This document shows, piece by piece, positions 44,501 to 55,799 of a DNA stretch of 64,000 nucleotides. The translations under genes and the position numbers were made by a program. Position 1 is the first letter of the stretch, and each line of letters starts with the position of its first letter. The notes below the pieces were generated by a model. It ran no database searches and was not told the origin of the DNA. It worked only from the letters and a program-made list of their open reading frames with translations. The stretch is from Limnomonas spitsbergensis (taxonomy: Eukaryota > Chlorophyta > Chlorophyceae > Chlamydomonadales). The stretch lies in contig JAYJMM010000037.1 in assembly GCA_037349105.1 (NCBI GenBank), forward strand, positions 4,030,001-4,094,000, written 5' to 3'.

Positions 44501-47500
44501 CCGAGGGGGGAGGGGGGGCTTCCAAGGGGGAGGGGGGGCTTCCAAGGGGGGGGGGGGGATCCCGAGGGGGGAATTTCACGCCACTAAACTGTCAGGGAAC
44601 CCACGACGTAGGGATTCAGACACACAAATAAAAGCATCAGCACGTTGATTGACAAATATTGGGATGAACACGATTTATGGTGGCCTACCCAGTGTAACAG
44701 CAGGACGGGCTCTTACGTTCTATATTCAAGGTTAAGGGTTAAGGTTTTAGGGTTTAGGCAGGGTAGCCTACCCAGTGCAACAGCCAGACGAGTGGCTTAC
44801 GTTATCCATGCCTCAGGGCGTATTATATAAACAAACTGGTTGCGGTGCGGATGTGGCGTCAGACCTGAGCTGCGCTGTTCTCTTAACCCGCACGCCCCTA
44901 CGGGGGCGTAGTTTTCTTTCTTTCTTTCTTTCCACAAACAAATCTAGGTAGTAGGTACCAGTACACTTCTCAATGCTGAGGCCAACCGTCATGCACCAGA
45001 ACCCCACGGGACGTCATCATGTGCCGCATGCTGCACGCACCTGGATTGTGTCCTTGCCGAGCTGCCTTGCTTTTGCGAAGGTGCCCGTCCCCTGGCCGAT
45101 AAACTCATCGCCTGTCATGGCCTGAGAGAGGGGGAAAGGGGCAGAGGCAGGTGTCAGGAGAATGGCGGGAGGGAGGGGGAGTAGGCAGCATGGTAGCACG
45201 ATACGGCACAATAGGGCGCAATACGGCACAGGTTTAGCCCAATTACACTATTAAGGTACCATGATACAGCATGATACAGCACAGGTTTAGCCTGATTGTG
45301 CTGCCATGGCAGGCAGGTGTCGGGCTCATGACGTACTTGCCCGTCATGGGCGGAGAGGGAAACGACGGGCAAGAGAAACGGAGAAAGGGAAGGGACGGGG
45401 AGTTGCCAATGAACGCGTGACCCGTCATGAGCTGAGAAGCAGAGCAGACATAAACTTAATGGTGCACACAAGGACAGAAACTCAATGGTGCACATAAGGA
45501 CAGACACTCAATGGTGCACATCAGGACAGACACTCAATGGTGCACATCAGGACAGACACTCAATGGTGCACATAAGGACAGACACTCAATGGTGCACATC
45601 AGGACAGAAACTCAATGGTGCACATCAGGACAGACACTCAATGGTGCACATAAGGACAGACACTCAATGGTGCACATAAGGACAGACACTCAATGGTGCA
45701 TATCAGGACAGACACTCAATGGTGCACATAAGGACAGACACTCAATGGTGCACATCAGGACAGACACTCAATGGTGCACATCAGGACAGACACTCAATGG
45801 TGCACATAAGGACAGACACTCAATGGTGCACATAAGGACAGAAACTCAATGGTGCACATAAGGACAGACACTCAATGGTGCACATAACGACAGAAGCATA
45901 GCAGGCATAAGGTAAAAAGGTGGAAAGGTAAGGATAGGGGAGTTACCAACTCAGCTGTCCAAGGCCCTGTAATGGACAGAGCTGTCGTAAGCGTTGTTCA
46001 TGGTGTTGCGGCATTTATAATTGGCTTGTTTTCCCAATTCGGCAGCAGCATGTCAAAAATAACAGCTGACATTTGATAATAATTTCATTGGTATGAATAG
46101 CATCTCTGTCCCTTCACCACGATATGGAAGTTGTGTTCACACCCTCTTCATGGGCCTTCTGATGCCCCTGTTCAAACCCCAGTTCATACCCGGTTCACAC
46201 ACCCTGTTCATATCAAGCTCATGCCCCTGTTCACACCCATGTTTACACCCTGTTCATGGCTCTTCTGATGCCCCTGTTCATACCACAGTTCATACTCACG
46301 TCATCCTTCACCACGATATGAAAGTCATTCTCTGTACAGGGCAGCGGGCAAGCAAGGTAGATCAGCAGGCAGGCAAATAACCAGGCTAGTGGCAGGCAAG
46401 TGGCGGGCTAGTGACAGGCAAGGGCCTGGCCAGTGGCAGGCAAGTGGTGGGCAAGTGGTAGGCTAGTGGTAGGCAAGTGGTAGGCAAGTGGTAGGCAAGA
46501 CAGATCAGCCGTTTAGTCGAAATGCAACATATGATATTAACAAGTCCAGGGACACCAGGTCAAAGTACAAACCCAACAAATACGTGAAATTCAGCTCAAA
46601 GTAGAGCTGTGCACGCCTACAAGTTGGCTGAGAGAGATCAGGCCTGCCAATGTTTTGTGAAATCCATCTGAAAGTACAGGCCCAACCAATACATCACAGC
46701 CAGCTGGAAGTACAAGCCCAACCAATACCTTAATCTAAGTGAAAGTACAAGCCCACCCAAGGCGTGAAAGCCAGTTCAAAGTACAGGCCCTCCCAAGACA
46801 TGAAAGCCAGCAGACAGCATAAGCCAGCCCATTCCATGGGAGCCAGCTGGAAGTGCAAGCCCACCCAATACCTCAATATAAATGAAAGTACAAGCCCACC
46901 CAAGACGTGAAAGCCAGTTCACAGTACAGGCCCACCCAAGACATGAAAGCCAGCAGACAGCATAAGCCAGCCCATTCCATGGGAGCCAGCTGGAAGTGCA
47001 AGCCCACCCAATACCTCAATATAAATGAAAGTACAAGCCCACCCAAGACGTGAAAGCCAGTTCAAAGTACAGGCCCACCCAAGACATGAAAGCCAGCAGA
47101 AAGCATAAGCCATCCCATTACATGGAAGCCAGCTGGAAGTACAAGCCCACCCAAGATAGCACAGTCAGTTGAAAGCAAAGGCCCACCCTAGACGTGAAAT
47201 TCGGATAAAAGTGCAAGCCCATCCCGGCCTTCAAAGGTCAAAGTGGTTGCCCCTGGCTAGCGGCCCAACCAGCATGGTGGGCTATGCACAAGGCCCAAGC
47301 AGCATGGTGGTAATGGTGGGCTAAGCACAAGGCCCAAGCAGCATGGTGGGATATTCATAAGGCCCAAGCAGCATGGTGGGCCCGGCACACTAGGCCCAAG
47401 TAGTATGGTGGGCTATCAATGCATTAGGCCCAAGTAGTATGGTGGGCTATGCATTAGGCCCAAGCAGTATGGTGGGCTATGCATTAGGCCCAAGCAGTAT

Positions 47501-48801
47501 GGTGGGCTATGCACTAGGCCCAAGCAGCATGGTGGGCTATGCACTAGGCCCAAGCAGCATGGTGGGCTATGCACTAGGCCCAAGCAGCATGGTGGGCTAT
47601 GCACTACGCCTCCGGCCAGTACGTATCTGAACTTGACCCTGAACCCTACACCCTACACCCTGACGCTGGCAGGTATCTGAACCTTGGCTGGAAGGTTGCT
47701 GATCCGTGGGGGAAACAGACTGTCTTCATTTCTGCTCACCGTTGATAATGTTAAACCTGAAGCAAGCGAGTGAGGGGTAAGTGTGGGGGCAGTGGGGGGG
47801 CAGTGTGAGGTAAGTGAAGGGGGGGGGGGGATGTGGGAAATTTGTTAGGGAATGGGTGAGAGCATGTGCATGGAGCAACATGAGGAGCAATTGTGAAGGG
47901 TGAGGATTTGTGTGACAAGCAAGTGGGGGCATTGTGTGACAAGCATGTGTGACAAGCAAGTGGGCACAAGGTGTGTTAAGCAAGTGTGACTCAAAAGTGT
48001 GGGCAACTTGTGACAAGCTAGTGTGACAAGCAAGTGTGAGAAGCGAATAGGGGGCTTGTGCGACAAGCAAGTGTGGCAAGCAAGTGTGAGGTGCCACTCA
48101 CTTGAAGCTCTCGTTCCACACAGGGGTCTTCCCGCCGTCTACAACAGTGTGGGATTTGAACGCCTGGGAGCCAACGGTGATGTTGCTGCGGGCAAACAAG
48201 TGCGAGCAAAAGTTGGCCATGTGCCTTTCTTGTCCCTGCTCGCCTTTTCTCAGCTGTCGATGAGGGCCCCATGCGCACCCGGGCTGTTTTTTGTGTGTCA
48301 GCGTCTCAGGGTTCCTAGGGATTTTAAGGCGGCCACCCTCACACCTTGTAAAGTTCAATGAAAAATAAATGCAAGAGTCGACCTCCCGTGTTGCGGCATA
48401 GGACATATACTGCTGGGTGACGACAATTACGGCGCCCACAGTTGTCTTGTATCAGAATGGATCCTTCCTGCTTAAATTGTCATTCAGCTACCATCCAGCC
48501 CCCCCAACGCATAACACAAACATATATAGCCTACTATAATAGATTAGTTACCATTCAGCCACCACTCCCCCCCCCCTAATGTACTAATAATATAAACACT
48601 GCCTACCAGAATGGGTCCTGTCTTACCTGCCTGCTTCAGCTACCATTCAGCTACATAGAGTGGTTCAGAGCTCATTCATGTAAGCACTGCCTACCAGAAT
48701 GGGTCCTGCCTGCCGAACCACTCCACGTCCTTTAGACCCGAGGCGTACTCAATCACGACCATCCTGCAGAAGGGATTGGGCCTTGGGTCAGAGAGCGTCA
48801 T
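38568..48801 (-). CDS. C2-domain protein with Pro/Gln-rich repeats and a His-rich C-terminus (SRC2-like layout)
   Basis: Eight phase-consistent exons: 48801-48695, 48185-48102, 47756-47740 (17 nt), 46331-46300 (32 nt), 45121-45041, 42270-42190, 39663-~39013 and 38756-38568. Joined reading: YASGLKDVEWFGRQDPF, NITVGSQAFKSHTVVDGGKT PVWNESFKF, ENDFHIVVKDD, AMTGDEFIGQGTGTFAKARQ, LSKSGRQHGFVQCVLTF. This is a complete single C2 domain with Asp in loop 1 (QDPF) and an Asp cluster in loop 3 (KDD-AMTGDEFIG), so calcium-dependent membrane binding is plausible. The tail holds ~10 FQQPPPQQQ and ~7 QYQQAPAPV nonapeptides, then a His-rich end (HHHHESHHHKHDHHGHH). Plant SRC2-type proteins share C2 plus proline-rich order. 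Start ATG 48801 is the in-frame upstream choice; 48762 is the alternative. The exon 7 donor would be GC (CAG|GCGAGC) to keep phase. Confidence 0.82.
38870..38940 (-). repeat. Echo of the last C2-gene exon acceptor
   Basis: The sequence CTGATCATGGTGCCTCCC preceded by actccccag resembles the acceptor and start of exon 38756 (cGTGATCATGGTGCCGCCC). Adjacent caagtgtga motifs are duplicated as well. It lies in the intron before that exon. Confidence 0.5.
39075..39560 (-). repeat. 27-bp coding repeats of the C2 protein tail
   Basis: Two adjacent in-frame families: ~7 units encoding QYQQAPAPV (39075-39285) and ~10 units encoding (F/Y)QQPPPQQQ (39290-39560). The 27-bp period keeps the frame, unlike most arrays in the window. 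Confidence 0.9.
40085..40265. repeat. 33-bp tandem repeat
   Basis: Five or so near-identical units of CTGCCTCCCTGCTCCCACCC plus CTCATCTTCTCCA, in the intron between C2-gene exons 6 and 7. Confidence 0.9.
40365..42187 (-). repeat. 42-bp minisatellite (~43 units) derived from a C2-gene exon/intron junction
   Basis: Minus-strand unit: AACAACATGGAGATGCAGGT GAGGCCCTTGACCCTAAACC CT. It abuts exon 42270-42190, whose end reads AACAACAGAGAGACACAG|GT GAGGGCCTAAACCCTAA. Unit and junction therefore align over the exon end, the 5' splice site and the start of the intron. Most units keep CAG|GTGAGG. The unit is 14 codons, hence the spurious LLGFRVKGLTCISM ORFs. Confidence 0.85.
42308..42370. repeat. Left flank copy of a duplicated TTTC-containing segment
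   Basis: Contains ccctcacacccctgtggtgc, gtagttctc, and a (TTTC)n run. The matching copy is at 44883-44945, so the 17-bp satellite lies between two related ~60-bp segments. Confidence 0.65.
42600..44575. repeat. 17-bp G-rich satellite (~115 units) merging into poly-G variants
   Basis: The first ~1.25 kb is GAGGGAAGGGGGATTCC with few variants. From ~43850 most units carry long G runs (up to 13) alternating GGATTCC and GGCTTCC. 17 bp is not a multiple of three, so open frames run throughout in several frames. It lies in the intron between C2-gene exons 5 and 6. Confidence 0.95.
44695..44805. repeat. Direct ~75-bp duplication
   Basis: cctacccagtg(t/c)aacagc(a/c)(g/a)gacg…cttacgtt occurs twice, separated by a telomere-like ggttttagggtttagg stretch. 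Confidence 0.6.
45320..45440 (-). repeat. Two echoes of the AMTGDEFIG exon start
   Basis: The minus-strand segments around 45330-45350 and 45410-45435 read PMTGKYVM and …MTGHAFIGN, decayed copies of the acceptor and start of exon 45121-45041, upstream of it in the intron. Confidence 0.65.
45460..45895. repeat. 26-bp tandem repeat (~17 units)
   Basis: Unit CAATGGTGCACATAAGGACA GACACT, nearly identical across the array. It lies in the intron between C2-gene exons 4 and 5. Confidence 0.95.
46100..46140 (-). repeat. Echo of the 32-nt C2-gene exon 4
   Basis: The minus strand here carries TTCCATATCGTGGTGAAGG, matching TTTCATATCGTGGTGAAGG inside exon 46331-46300, about 190 bp downstream of it in the intron. 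Confidence 0.65.
46380..47220. repeat. Mixed intronic tandem repeats with a 141-bp higher-order unit
   Basis: 46385-46500 is an aagtggtaggc repeat. 46540-47215 is built from aagtacaagcccacccaaga/gacgtgaaagccag units (~35 bp). Around 46838-47110 a group of four units repeats with a 141-bp shift. Confidence 0.75.
47265..47610. repeat. 30-bp tandem repeat
   Basis: About eleven units of GGCCCAAGCAGCATGGTGGG plus CTATGCACTA. The distal seven are nearly identical. Confidence 0.9.
47790..48090. repeat. Short gtgacaagcaa repeats after the exon 2 donor
   Basis: Repeated (t)gtgacaagcaagtg motifs, resembling the intron sequence directly after the donor of exon 48185-48102 on the minus strand (cacacttgcttg). 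Confidence 0.6.
48218..48342 (+). repeat. ~120-bp dispersed repeat, copy 1
   Basis: Contains tgctcgccttttctcagctg, gcgcacccgggctgtttttt and ctcacaccttg. A matching copy is at 52203-52328 and a diverged one at about 12948-13025. It lies in intron 1 of the C2 gene. Confidence 0.8.
48450..48712 (-). repeat. Echoes of the C2-gene exon 1 donor
   Basis: The AGGACCCATTCTG-(gtaggc) junction of exon 1 at ~48695 is repeated at about 48600-48620 (with ggcag context) and, more diverged, at about 48450-48470. Both are in intron 1, with ctaccattcagc(c/t)ac motifs between them. Confidence 0.65.
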
Positions 48802-51130
48802 TTCCACAGCGTAGGCTTGATTTGCCACCGCAAACACCAAAACGGCGGAGTCTCAGAATGTAGACGGTAGACGCCTTTCAAGGCCAAGAGGAGGTGAGAG
48901 GAGCAGATAGTGAAATAGTTTCCCAGAGGCCTGCAATTGGCACGACAATGAACACAGAAGTGCTTGTTTTGGTCTCAAGCAATGCTGGTCTGCCAAACTG
49001 TGCTAAGGCCGAACGGGTGGATTCTTTAATCCATGCCTCAGGGCGCACACACTTCTTTTATTGATTTGTTTTGCTTTTGTTTTGGTGCGCGCCATTAACG
49101 CCACAACACATGTGGGGCGGCCACCATTAAGCTGATGGGGCGGGGCTCACCCTCGCATCATCGCATGGCCCAAGCAGTAGGCCACCACGATATAGCTGAG
49201 CAGGGTTACCCAGCACGACCGTTTGGGTCCTTACCGTTTACCGTATCGTATCGCACCTTTTAACAAAACAAACACTGCGTCGGCCATTTTCTCACCTGCC
49301 CGGCCATTTTGGCGTTACCGTGTTCGTATCCATACCGTGTCTACGCACCGTATTCCATTACAGGTTAAGCCTGTCGCTGAGGAGTTGTAGCTTAAGAAGC
49401 GTGCTTATAACGGCTATACGGTACGGCCCAACGGTCCGGTTGCGGTGTGGGAAAAAGAAACGTGGTATGGTGTTCGGGGACATGGGCCCAAGAGGTTTCT
49501 TTCCCGAGGGCATTTGCCAGGGACCAGAACGGCCATACCAGGTAATAACCCTGAGCTGCAGCACCCTGAAATGTCTTATGTGTTCATGATGCTAGAGAGC
49601 GCCGGGTCATGTTGCCAACAAGGCTTGTCAGGCTTTAATAACAAGGCCGTCGTCGTTCTCCATTCAATAGATCTGAGGCGCATAAGTAATGTAAAGCAGC
49701 GGTGACAAAGCTAGTACTACTACAGTACTACTACTGCGTTATGAATACAGTTCCAAACCGGCAAGGTGCTCTTGTGGCTTTTAAGGTTAAGCCCATGTTT
49801 GCAAGGGCTAGGCTGACTGAAACGGTAACAACGCTGCACAGCAGTTCCACCGGTGAACTAAAGAACGAGAGGCAGGACGCGAGCAGGCAAGACAACAGTG
49901 ATGAGGAGCATACCGAGGAGACACAGCGGAGGAATATAGAGTCATACAACGATAACACCTGACAGAAAGCAAGAAGACAACAAACTGAAGAAATCAAATC
50001 ACAAGATAACAGCCTCCGGACACGGCAGCCAGGTTCATTCCTAGGTCTAACGCTCCATGGTCCGTCGTCATTCGACATCACTCACATTTCGCCAGCTTCA
50101 AGCGCCATAATGTGTACTGTTGCAATCTCTTAGATGAAGGTTCCGAGGATGGGGCACTGTGTCAAAGGCTGCTGCTGACGATACAAATCGGCGGATGAGA
50201 GAGATGGCGGGGGAAAGAGGGGACGTAGCACGTCAAGACTGTCTAGCAATATACAGATGCTGAACATGGATTGTTACTACAAACGTTGTCAACAGCGGGG
50301 CTTCAAAAAGAAAAGAAAAGAGAACGCCGATGCGGCGTGGATTTTGAGAAGTACAGGTTGTCAACCACAACTTGTGTTATGTCTGGGGCAGTCTGGAGGA
50401 GTGACCGTACGTCGTGAAGCGAAGAGGAAGGGCCGCCCCAGCCAGGTGCCACATGAAACGTACGCAAGTAAATCACCATGCGAACGTACCCTCTCAAGTC
50501 GAGATAACAAAGGTATCTACACTAATGCCTCTACCCGGATCATTCTCCAACGGTCTTCAGGTCTTGCTACTAATTCCATCCCTATGGGTCGTGGCACCAT
50601 TCAGGGAATCAGGGGGACACTCAGTCTCCACTGATCTTCGATATCTGCATCATAGAGCATTGTCTCATATGGTGCAACACTGGTGGCCATGGCTTCACCC
50701 CCTCATGTGTTATCCCCCTAGGCATGAAGCACCCATGTGCCCTCACGATCTCCACCCTTGCTTGTTCTGATAATATGGCCCTTATCTCGCATTCCCACGT
50801 TTGCCTCCTCCGTCAATTCAACTTCACAAACTCACTGCATATTGCGCATGGTATGGTCAGGCCCGCCTCTCAATGCGTCCAAGAGTGCACTAACTGAGCA
50901 AACCGCCCTCTCCCATGCCCAGCTACGGTATCGTATAACGCCTTAGACTTCGCTTATAATTAATTAATTATTGGGGTGCGCGAACATGGGTGCTCGCTAA
51001 TAAAACTGGTGCGCGGCGTGACAGTTAGGGTCCCCAAACAACTATTCTGGGGGGTGCGCGGTATAAATTTAATACAACACTTTCTTACACACACAAAATT
51101 GCGCGCTAGCGTGAGACTGTTTGATTCGAC
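48802..51130. other. Intergenic, no confident gene
   Basis: Short ORFs only. It includes a block near 49030-49046 (atccatgcctcagggcg) identical to 44806-44821, and GC-rich direct repeats of the ggggtgcgcg type near 50975-51065. Confidence 0.4.
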
Positions 51131-51279
51131 ATCCGTTCAGTGATCCGTGTTCAGTATGCTCAAGAATTCAAGCATAACACTGCTCCCAGCTTCTTAGAAT
51201 GTTCAGTTCAGGTTTTTGGATCCTCAGTCGGCCTCGGCCCGGCCCAAACTGGGCTAGCCAACGCTCTAGTGCGGCGTCC

Positions 51280-51760
51280 TCGGCCTTCCACTCCGGCTAC
51301 TCCTCCCTCCAATCCTCCTCATCCTCCTCCTCCACCTCCTCCTCCTTCTCGACCTTCTCCTCCACCTCCTTCTCGACATCATCCTCCACCTCCTCCAACC
51401 TCTGCCCGAACCCTTAGGCGGCCCTGAGGCCATCCCATGTTGTGACAGTGGCTGCTGGCATGGTGGCCAATCCCAAGCGGAAGAGGATGCCGAGCAGATG
51501 CTTGCAAGACTAGCAAGCAAAGGAAAGCCGCGTGCAAGGCTAATAAGGCCAAGGCGAAGCGGGCGGAGGAGGAGGGGGAGGGAGATGAGGAGGACCAGAA
51601 GGATCAAGGAGGAGGAGAAGCAGGCAGGTGGAGGAATCGGTGGAGGAGCAGGTGGAAGAGGTGGAGGAGGAGGGGGGGTGGGAGGAGGAGGGGGAGTGGG
51701 AGTGGGAGAGAGAGTGGGAGGAGGAGGAGTAGGAGAAGGAGACGGAGGTGGCGGAGGATG
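51280..51760. repeat. Pyrimidine-rich then purine-rich low-complexity pair
   Basis: 51285-51405 is (CCTCCT)-like and 51560-51760 is (GGAGGA)-like on the same strand. They are largely complementary and could fold into a long imperfect hairpin. The Pro-rich ORF at 51140-51427 is probably a by-product. Confidence 0.7.
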
Positions 51761-52202
51761 ATGAATATGCTGAATTTTGCTGACCGTGTACCAGAGGAGG
51801 ATGACTATGCTGATTTTTGCTGACCGTGAGGGTTTAACTGACTTAATTGTACAAGCTGCGAGTGTTACGCGGACGGAAATTAATATTACTTTAATTGATG
51901 CGCGATGATAAATTAAATTTCTTGCTGCGCTGCGTGGGGTGGAAATTCAAAACTGCTCTACCATAGACGCGCTTTGCCTCCGCAAAAAATTAATGATAAT
52001 TTGCCTTTGCAGCTTACCGGTAATAAATACTTTAACAATTAACTCATACAAGCCGCATTTGCGGCTTATCACGCAATATAAAAAAATGATTGGTCGCGCG
52101 CGCGCACACGCGTCACATCTTGTTCACACATCGGTACCATACAGATGCACATGCAATATCTGCATGAGTAATTGCGGCCGTGTGAGTGCTTAGTTGTTGG
52201 TT

Positions 52203-52328
52203 GTGTGCCTTTCCTGTTTCTGCTCGCCTTTTCCCACCTGTCGACGAGGGCCCCTTGCGCACCCGGGCTGTTTTTTGTGTTAGCGTCTCAGGTTTTATTG
52301 GGTAGGGCGGCTGGTCTCACACCTTGGT
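52203..52328 (+). repeat. ~120-bp dispersed repeat, copy 2
   Basis: Same family as 48218-48342 (gtgcctttcctgtttctgct …, cgcacccgggctgttttttg …, ctcacaccttggtaag), with about 80-85% identity by eye. Confidence 0.8.
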
Positions 52329-52329
52329 A

Positions 52330-54010
52330 AGTCACAGCAAAAGAAATGTCTGCACCGCGAACAGTGTACCTAATGTAACAACGCCACTGCGCAACCGTCT
52401 GCGCAACCCAAGTTTGAGAATCATTCGGTGGGGTTTAGGGACAGTTGCCCAGTGCGGTGCGCGGCTTACAAAAGTATTGACTTTGGCCCGAGTGCCTTAC
52501 GACAGCGTGTTTTTTGCAGATTCCGATTCAATAAAATTTGCTGGGCCTTCGAAGCGGCAAATAAACTCTGCGGTATGCATGGCTGGCAGCAGTCCGCATG
52601 GTGACCGGACCATGACTCTAAATATGGCTGACAGCTCTTGACAGCTCTTCACATGGTGAACACACCTTAAATGCTTTCAATCGGCATTTATCATCAAATA
52701 AACCAACTGCAAACTATGTGCAAGCATTGTAACTGTATCATAAATATAATCTAACCTTATTCAGATGTTCGGTGGGTCAAATGGGCCACATAGGCAGTTT
52801 AAGTAAGATCCCAGCATTACTTGAGCACCAGCGTTTCTTCAATTTTCGCAAGGGGACTGATACACTGACATGAGCATACAGCGGGGAAGGCACATAAAAT
52901 TTCGCCCCCCATCCATCCTGGCAGTGCTGATGAGACCTGCCAGCCACCTTGGAGGAACCCACCCACCCACCCACAAGTGTGATTTGTGTATCTCGGGTGG
53001 CCTTGCGGTACCTGTGATATCGGCGCTCGTCACGGGACGCTCGTCGTCGTGCACCGTACAATCGTTGCAAACGCAGTAACCTCGTGTCACATGAGTCGCG
53101 CTTAAACAACGTCGCGCTTGCCAACTCAGCTCGATACTGTGACAACTCAGCCATGGAGTCGGTTGGGCAAATTGCGTTTCTAATCGATCTTAATCTTCTT
53201 CGTTCGCATGCGTTCGTATGCTGCTGCTGCCTGGAGTCGTGTAGGGGGCACCTCGGCCAGCCTTTAGGTTGCGCTCTGAAGGTCGCGGGGTTTGAGCGGC
53301 TAATCCACAGTGACAGGCCAAAGTGATATATCGGATGGCAGCCTCCAATGCAGGCTGGGGGGCGGGATCAGCCCCATGTTATACCTTCCTAGACTCTCAG
53401 GTACTCAATCCCGAAGATGACAAGTTCATGGGCTCGTCTGATCGTGCGCTGAAGGCTGCCCTCACGGCACTGACATGGGCGGTTCCCTGCGCACATGAGC
53501 TTGGCAAAGCCCAGAAGCAGCAAGGCTAAGAAGGCACGTATATCAGGCAGCAGCGATCCATCTGCGTCAGGCACGCCCACGCCCATGATAAATGACATCC
53601 CAGTCGTGACAGAATGGGAGGGGACGACACATAAAAGGGAGGTGTGCATGCGCTGATTCCAGTGTCAGCGAAACCACCAAGAGGGCAGGACCACCTGGAG
53701 CAGCAGCAGCAGCGCCGGAGGTAGGCAAGCCTAAGTAGCCAGCAGAGAGTAGCCGGCGCGTGACAAAGACTGGCACAATCAGAGGTGGCAGGGTCCAAGG
53801 TGGCGCTGAGTGGTACAGCTGCTACAGCTGCTCAATGATGGTCAACAACTGCCCCGGCAGGCTCATCGTCATGCACATGAGGGAGGAAATCCGGACAGGG
53901 GCGAGCTGTGTGTCATATTCAAGCACGACTGCATGCACAGCGCAAACAACACTCCCCGAAGGCAGCTACGCGGGGCGGCCTCAGCCGACCTTGTGGCCAG
54001 CATGGGCGCT
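52330..54010. other. Intergenic, no confident gene
   Basis: Scattered short ORFs without recognisable motifs. Some stretches (53320-53530, 53800-54000) look weakly coding in more than one frame. Confidence 0.35.
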
Positions 54011-54016
54011 AGATAC

Positions 54017-54187
54017 CCGGGAGGTAGTGCAGGAGGTAGTGCAGGAGGCAGGGCAGGAGGCAGGACAGGAGGCAGGACAGGAGGCAGGGCAGGGGTAGGA
54101 CAGGAGGCAGGGCAGGAGGCAGGACAGGAGGCAAGGCAAGAGGCAGGGCAGGAGGACGGACAGGAGGCAGGGCAGGAGGCAGGGCCA
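54017..54187. repeat. 12-bp tandem repeat AGGAGGCAGGRC
   Basis: About 14 units of AGGAGGCAGG(G/A)C, similar in motif to the nearby AGGGC satellites. Confidence 0.9.
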
Positions 54188-55799
54188 TCCATGCATCTCA
54201 CCATGCATGGCACACTCATCATGTTGCATGTCTTACATGACAGTAATGTGCTACTTCACTGCCATCTGCAGTCCCATATTTTCCTGTGCCACTGTAATCC
54301 CCCCCCCCCCCTTCCCTGCCCCCCTCAATGTCTGCCACGTGAGATGTTGACTCATGCTGGCCTTCCAGGCCCTCCTGATGGAGTGGAGTTTGCAGCAGCC
54401 CGGCAGCAAGATATGCAGGTAGGATTCTAGTGCAGTCTGATAGACACAGCCTTTGAGATCTTGAATTGGCATCATGTAATCCCAAGCCAGCGTTACTTTC
54501 CAAGCATATGCCCAGATGAAACAGGATTCCCAGATGCTACCCAGATTTAGGACGAGGCAGGTATTGATGCGATATGAGTGGAGTCAGGCTCAAAGGCTGT
54601 GGCCTGAATGCTCAGTGGTATCAGGGAGTGCTACCACCTTACCCCAAAGTACAAGCTGGCTTGCTGTGTCTTGGAACTTGCTCGCTGACGACAAAGTACA
54701 AACAGTTCAAACACCCCTCCGTCCGAGCTTTGAGAAATAGATAACCATCTAGAGCTTTCTCTCTGGCGGCTTGAAATTGCTGTGAGTCTGGACCGCGGGC
54801 CGTGAGAACCAGGTCGTAAAATACTAAAATCCACGGGTCATGTCAAAAAAATCTCTTGGGGGCCAGTTATTACCCCTGGAATAACCATACATATCATCAT
54901 CCATCTGATGAACCACACGCAGTCGCAGGAATGGGGGAAAGATTGTGAGATAATGCCGGTTTCATTTCTGTTGGATGGTTCCTTAACCCGAAACCAGATA
55001 CTGGTACCGTATCGTCTATAACATCTCGAACTAGCCGGCGAACGTAGGCTAAGCTCGTTAATTTTGTTCATGACCCTATATTTGCGGTGTATTTGCGGTG
55101 CGGGCCTGTGGGGGCTAACGCACCCTTTCACAGAACGGCCGTCAATCAACGGGCGTGTTGCCGTGTTTGTCACCAACGAATTTCATTTTGGAAAACCCTG
55201 CTTTCGCCAAACCCCCTGCGCCAGACCCCCAAAACCCCCTCCATACGGCGAGGCAAAAGCTTTCCTGACGACGTTCGTAACCATTTATCATTCCTTCACC
55301 TCCAGGTACTCAATACATTTCTATGTCAGAAGGGTGCTCACCCGGCCATATTTGGTGCTATACACGGCCAAGGTGGGGAAACAACAACTCCTTGTCAGGA
55401 TACTGCCAGCTCATTATGTTTTCCGTGCATCCTGCTTTAGTTTTTCATTGATGACCTTTGATGTTTCCTCTGCCATCAGCCTCCGACTTTCGCGACAGCT
55501 TTCAGGCCAGCGCTTCATGAAGACCCCAAGCCCCAGAGCCCCCTCTGCCAAGCCCAAGCTTCACCCAATCCATAAATAATTGAAGCTGGCTTGCCGCCTT
55601 CGACAGCAGGGACAGTGACGGGGGCACTAGCATCGGAACTTCTCTGGCAGGTGAGTGACTGAGCAAGTGAGCAGGAAGCAGGCAAGCAGGGTCGCCTCCT
55701 CCAGCAGGTGAGTGATGACACATGAACGTGTCGTTTTTTTTAGAAAAAACTGGTTGGTTCGTGACAGGTAATTCAGTAGTCTACAACAGCCAATCTATT

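Noticed and set aside
42515..44648. Frames of 500-680 codons rich in Gly/Arg/Glu or Pro/Ser
   Set aside because: By-products of the 17-bp satellite; the same peptide appears in several frames and both strands.
51140..51427. Pro-rich 95-residue ORF
   Set aside because: Low-complexity CCTCCT sequence with no recognisable domain; a start and neighbours supporting a gene are lacking.
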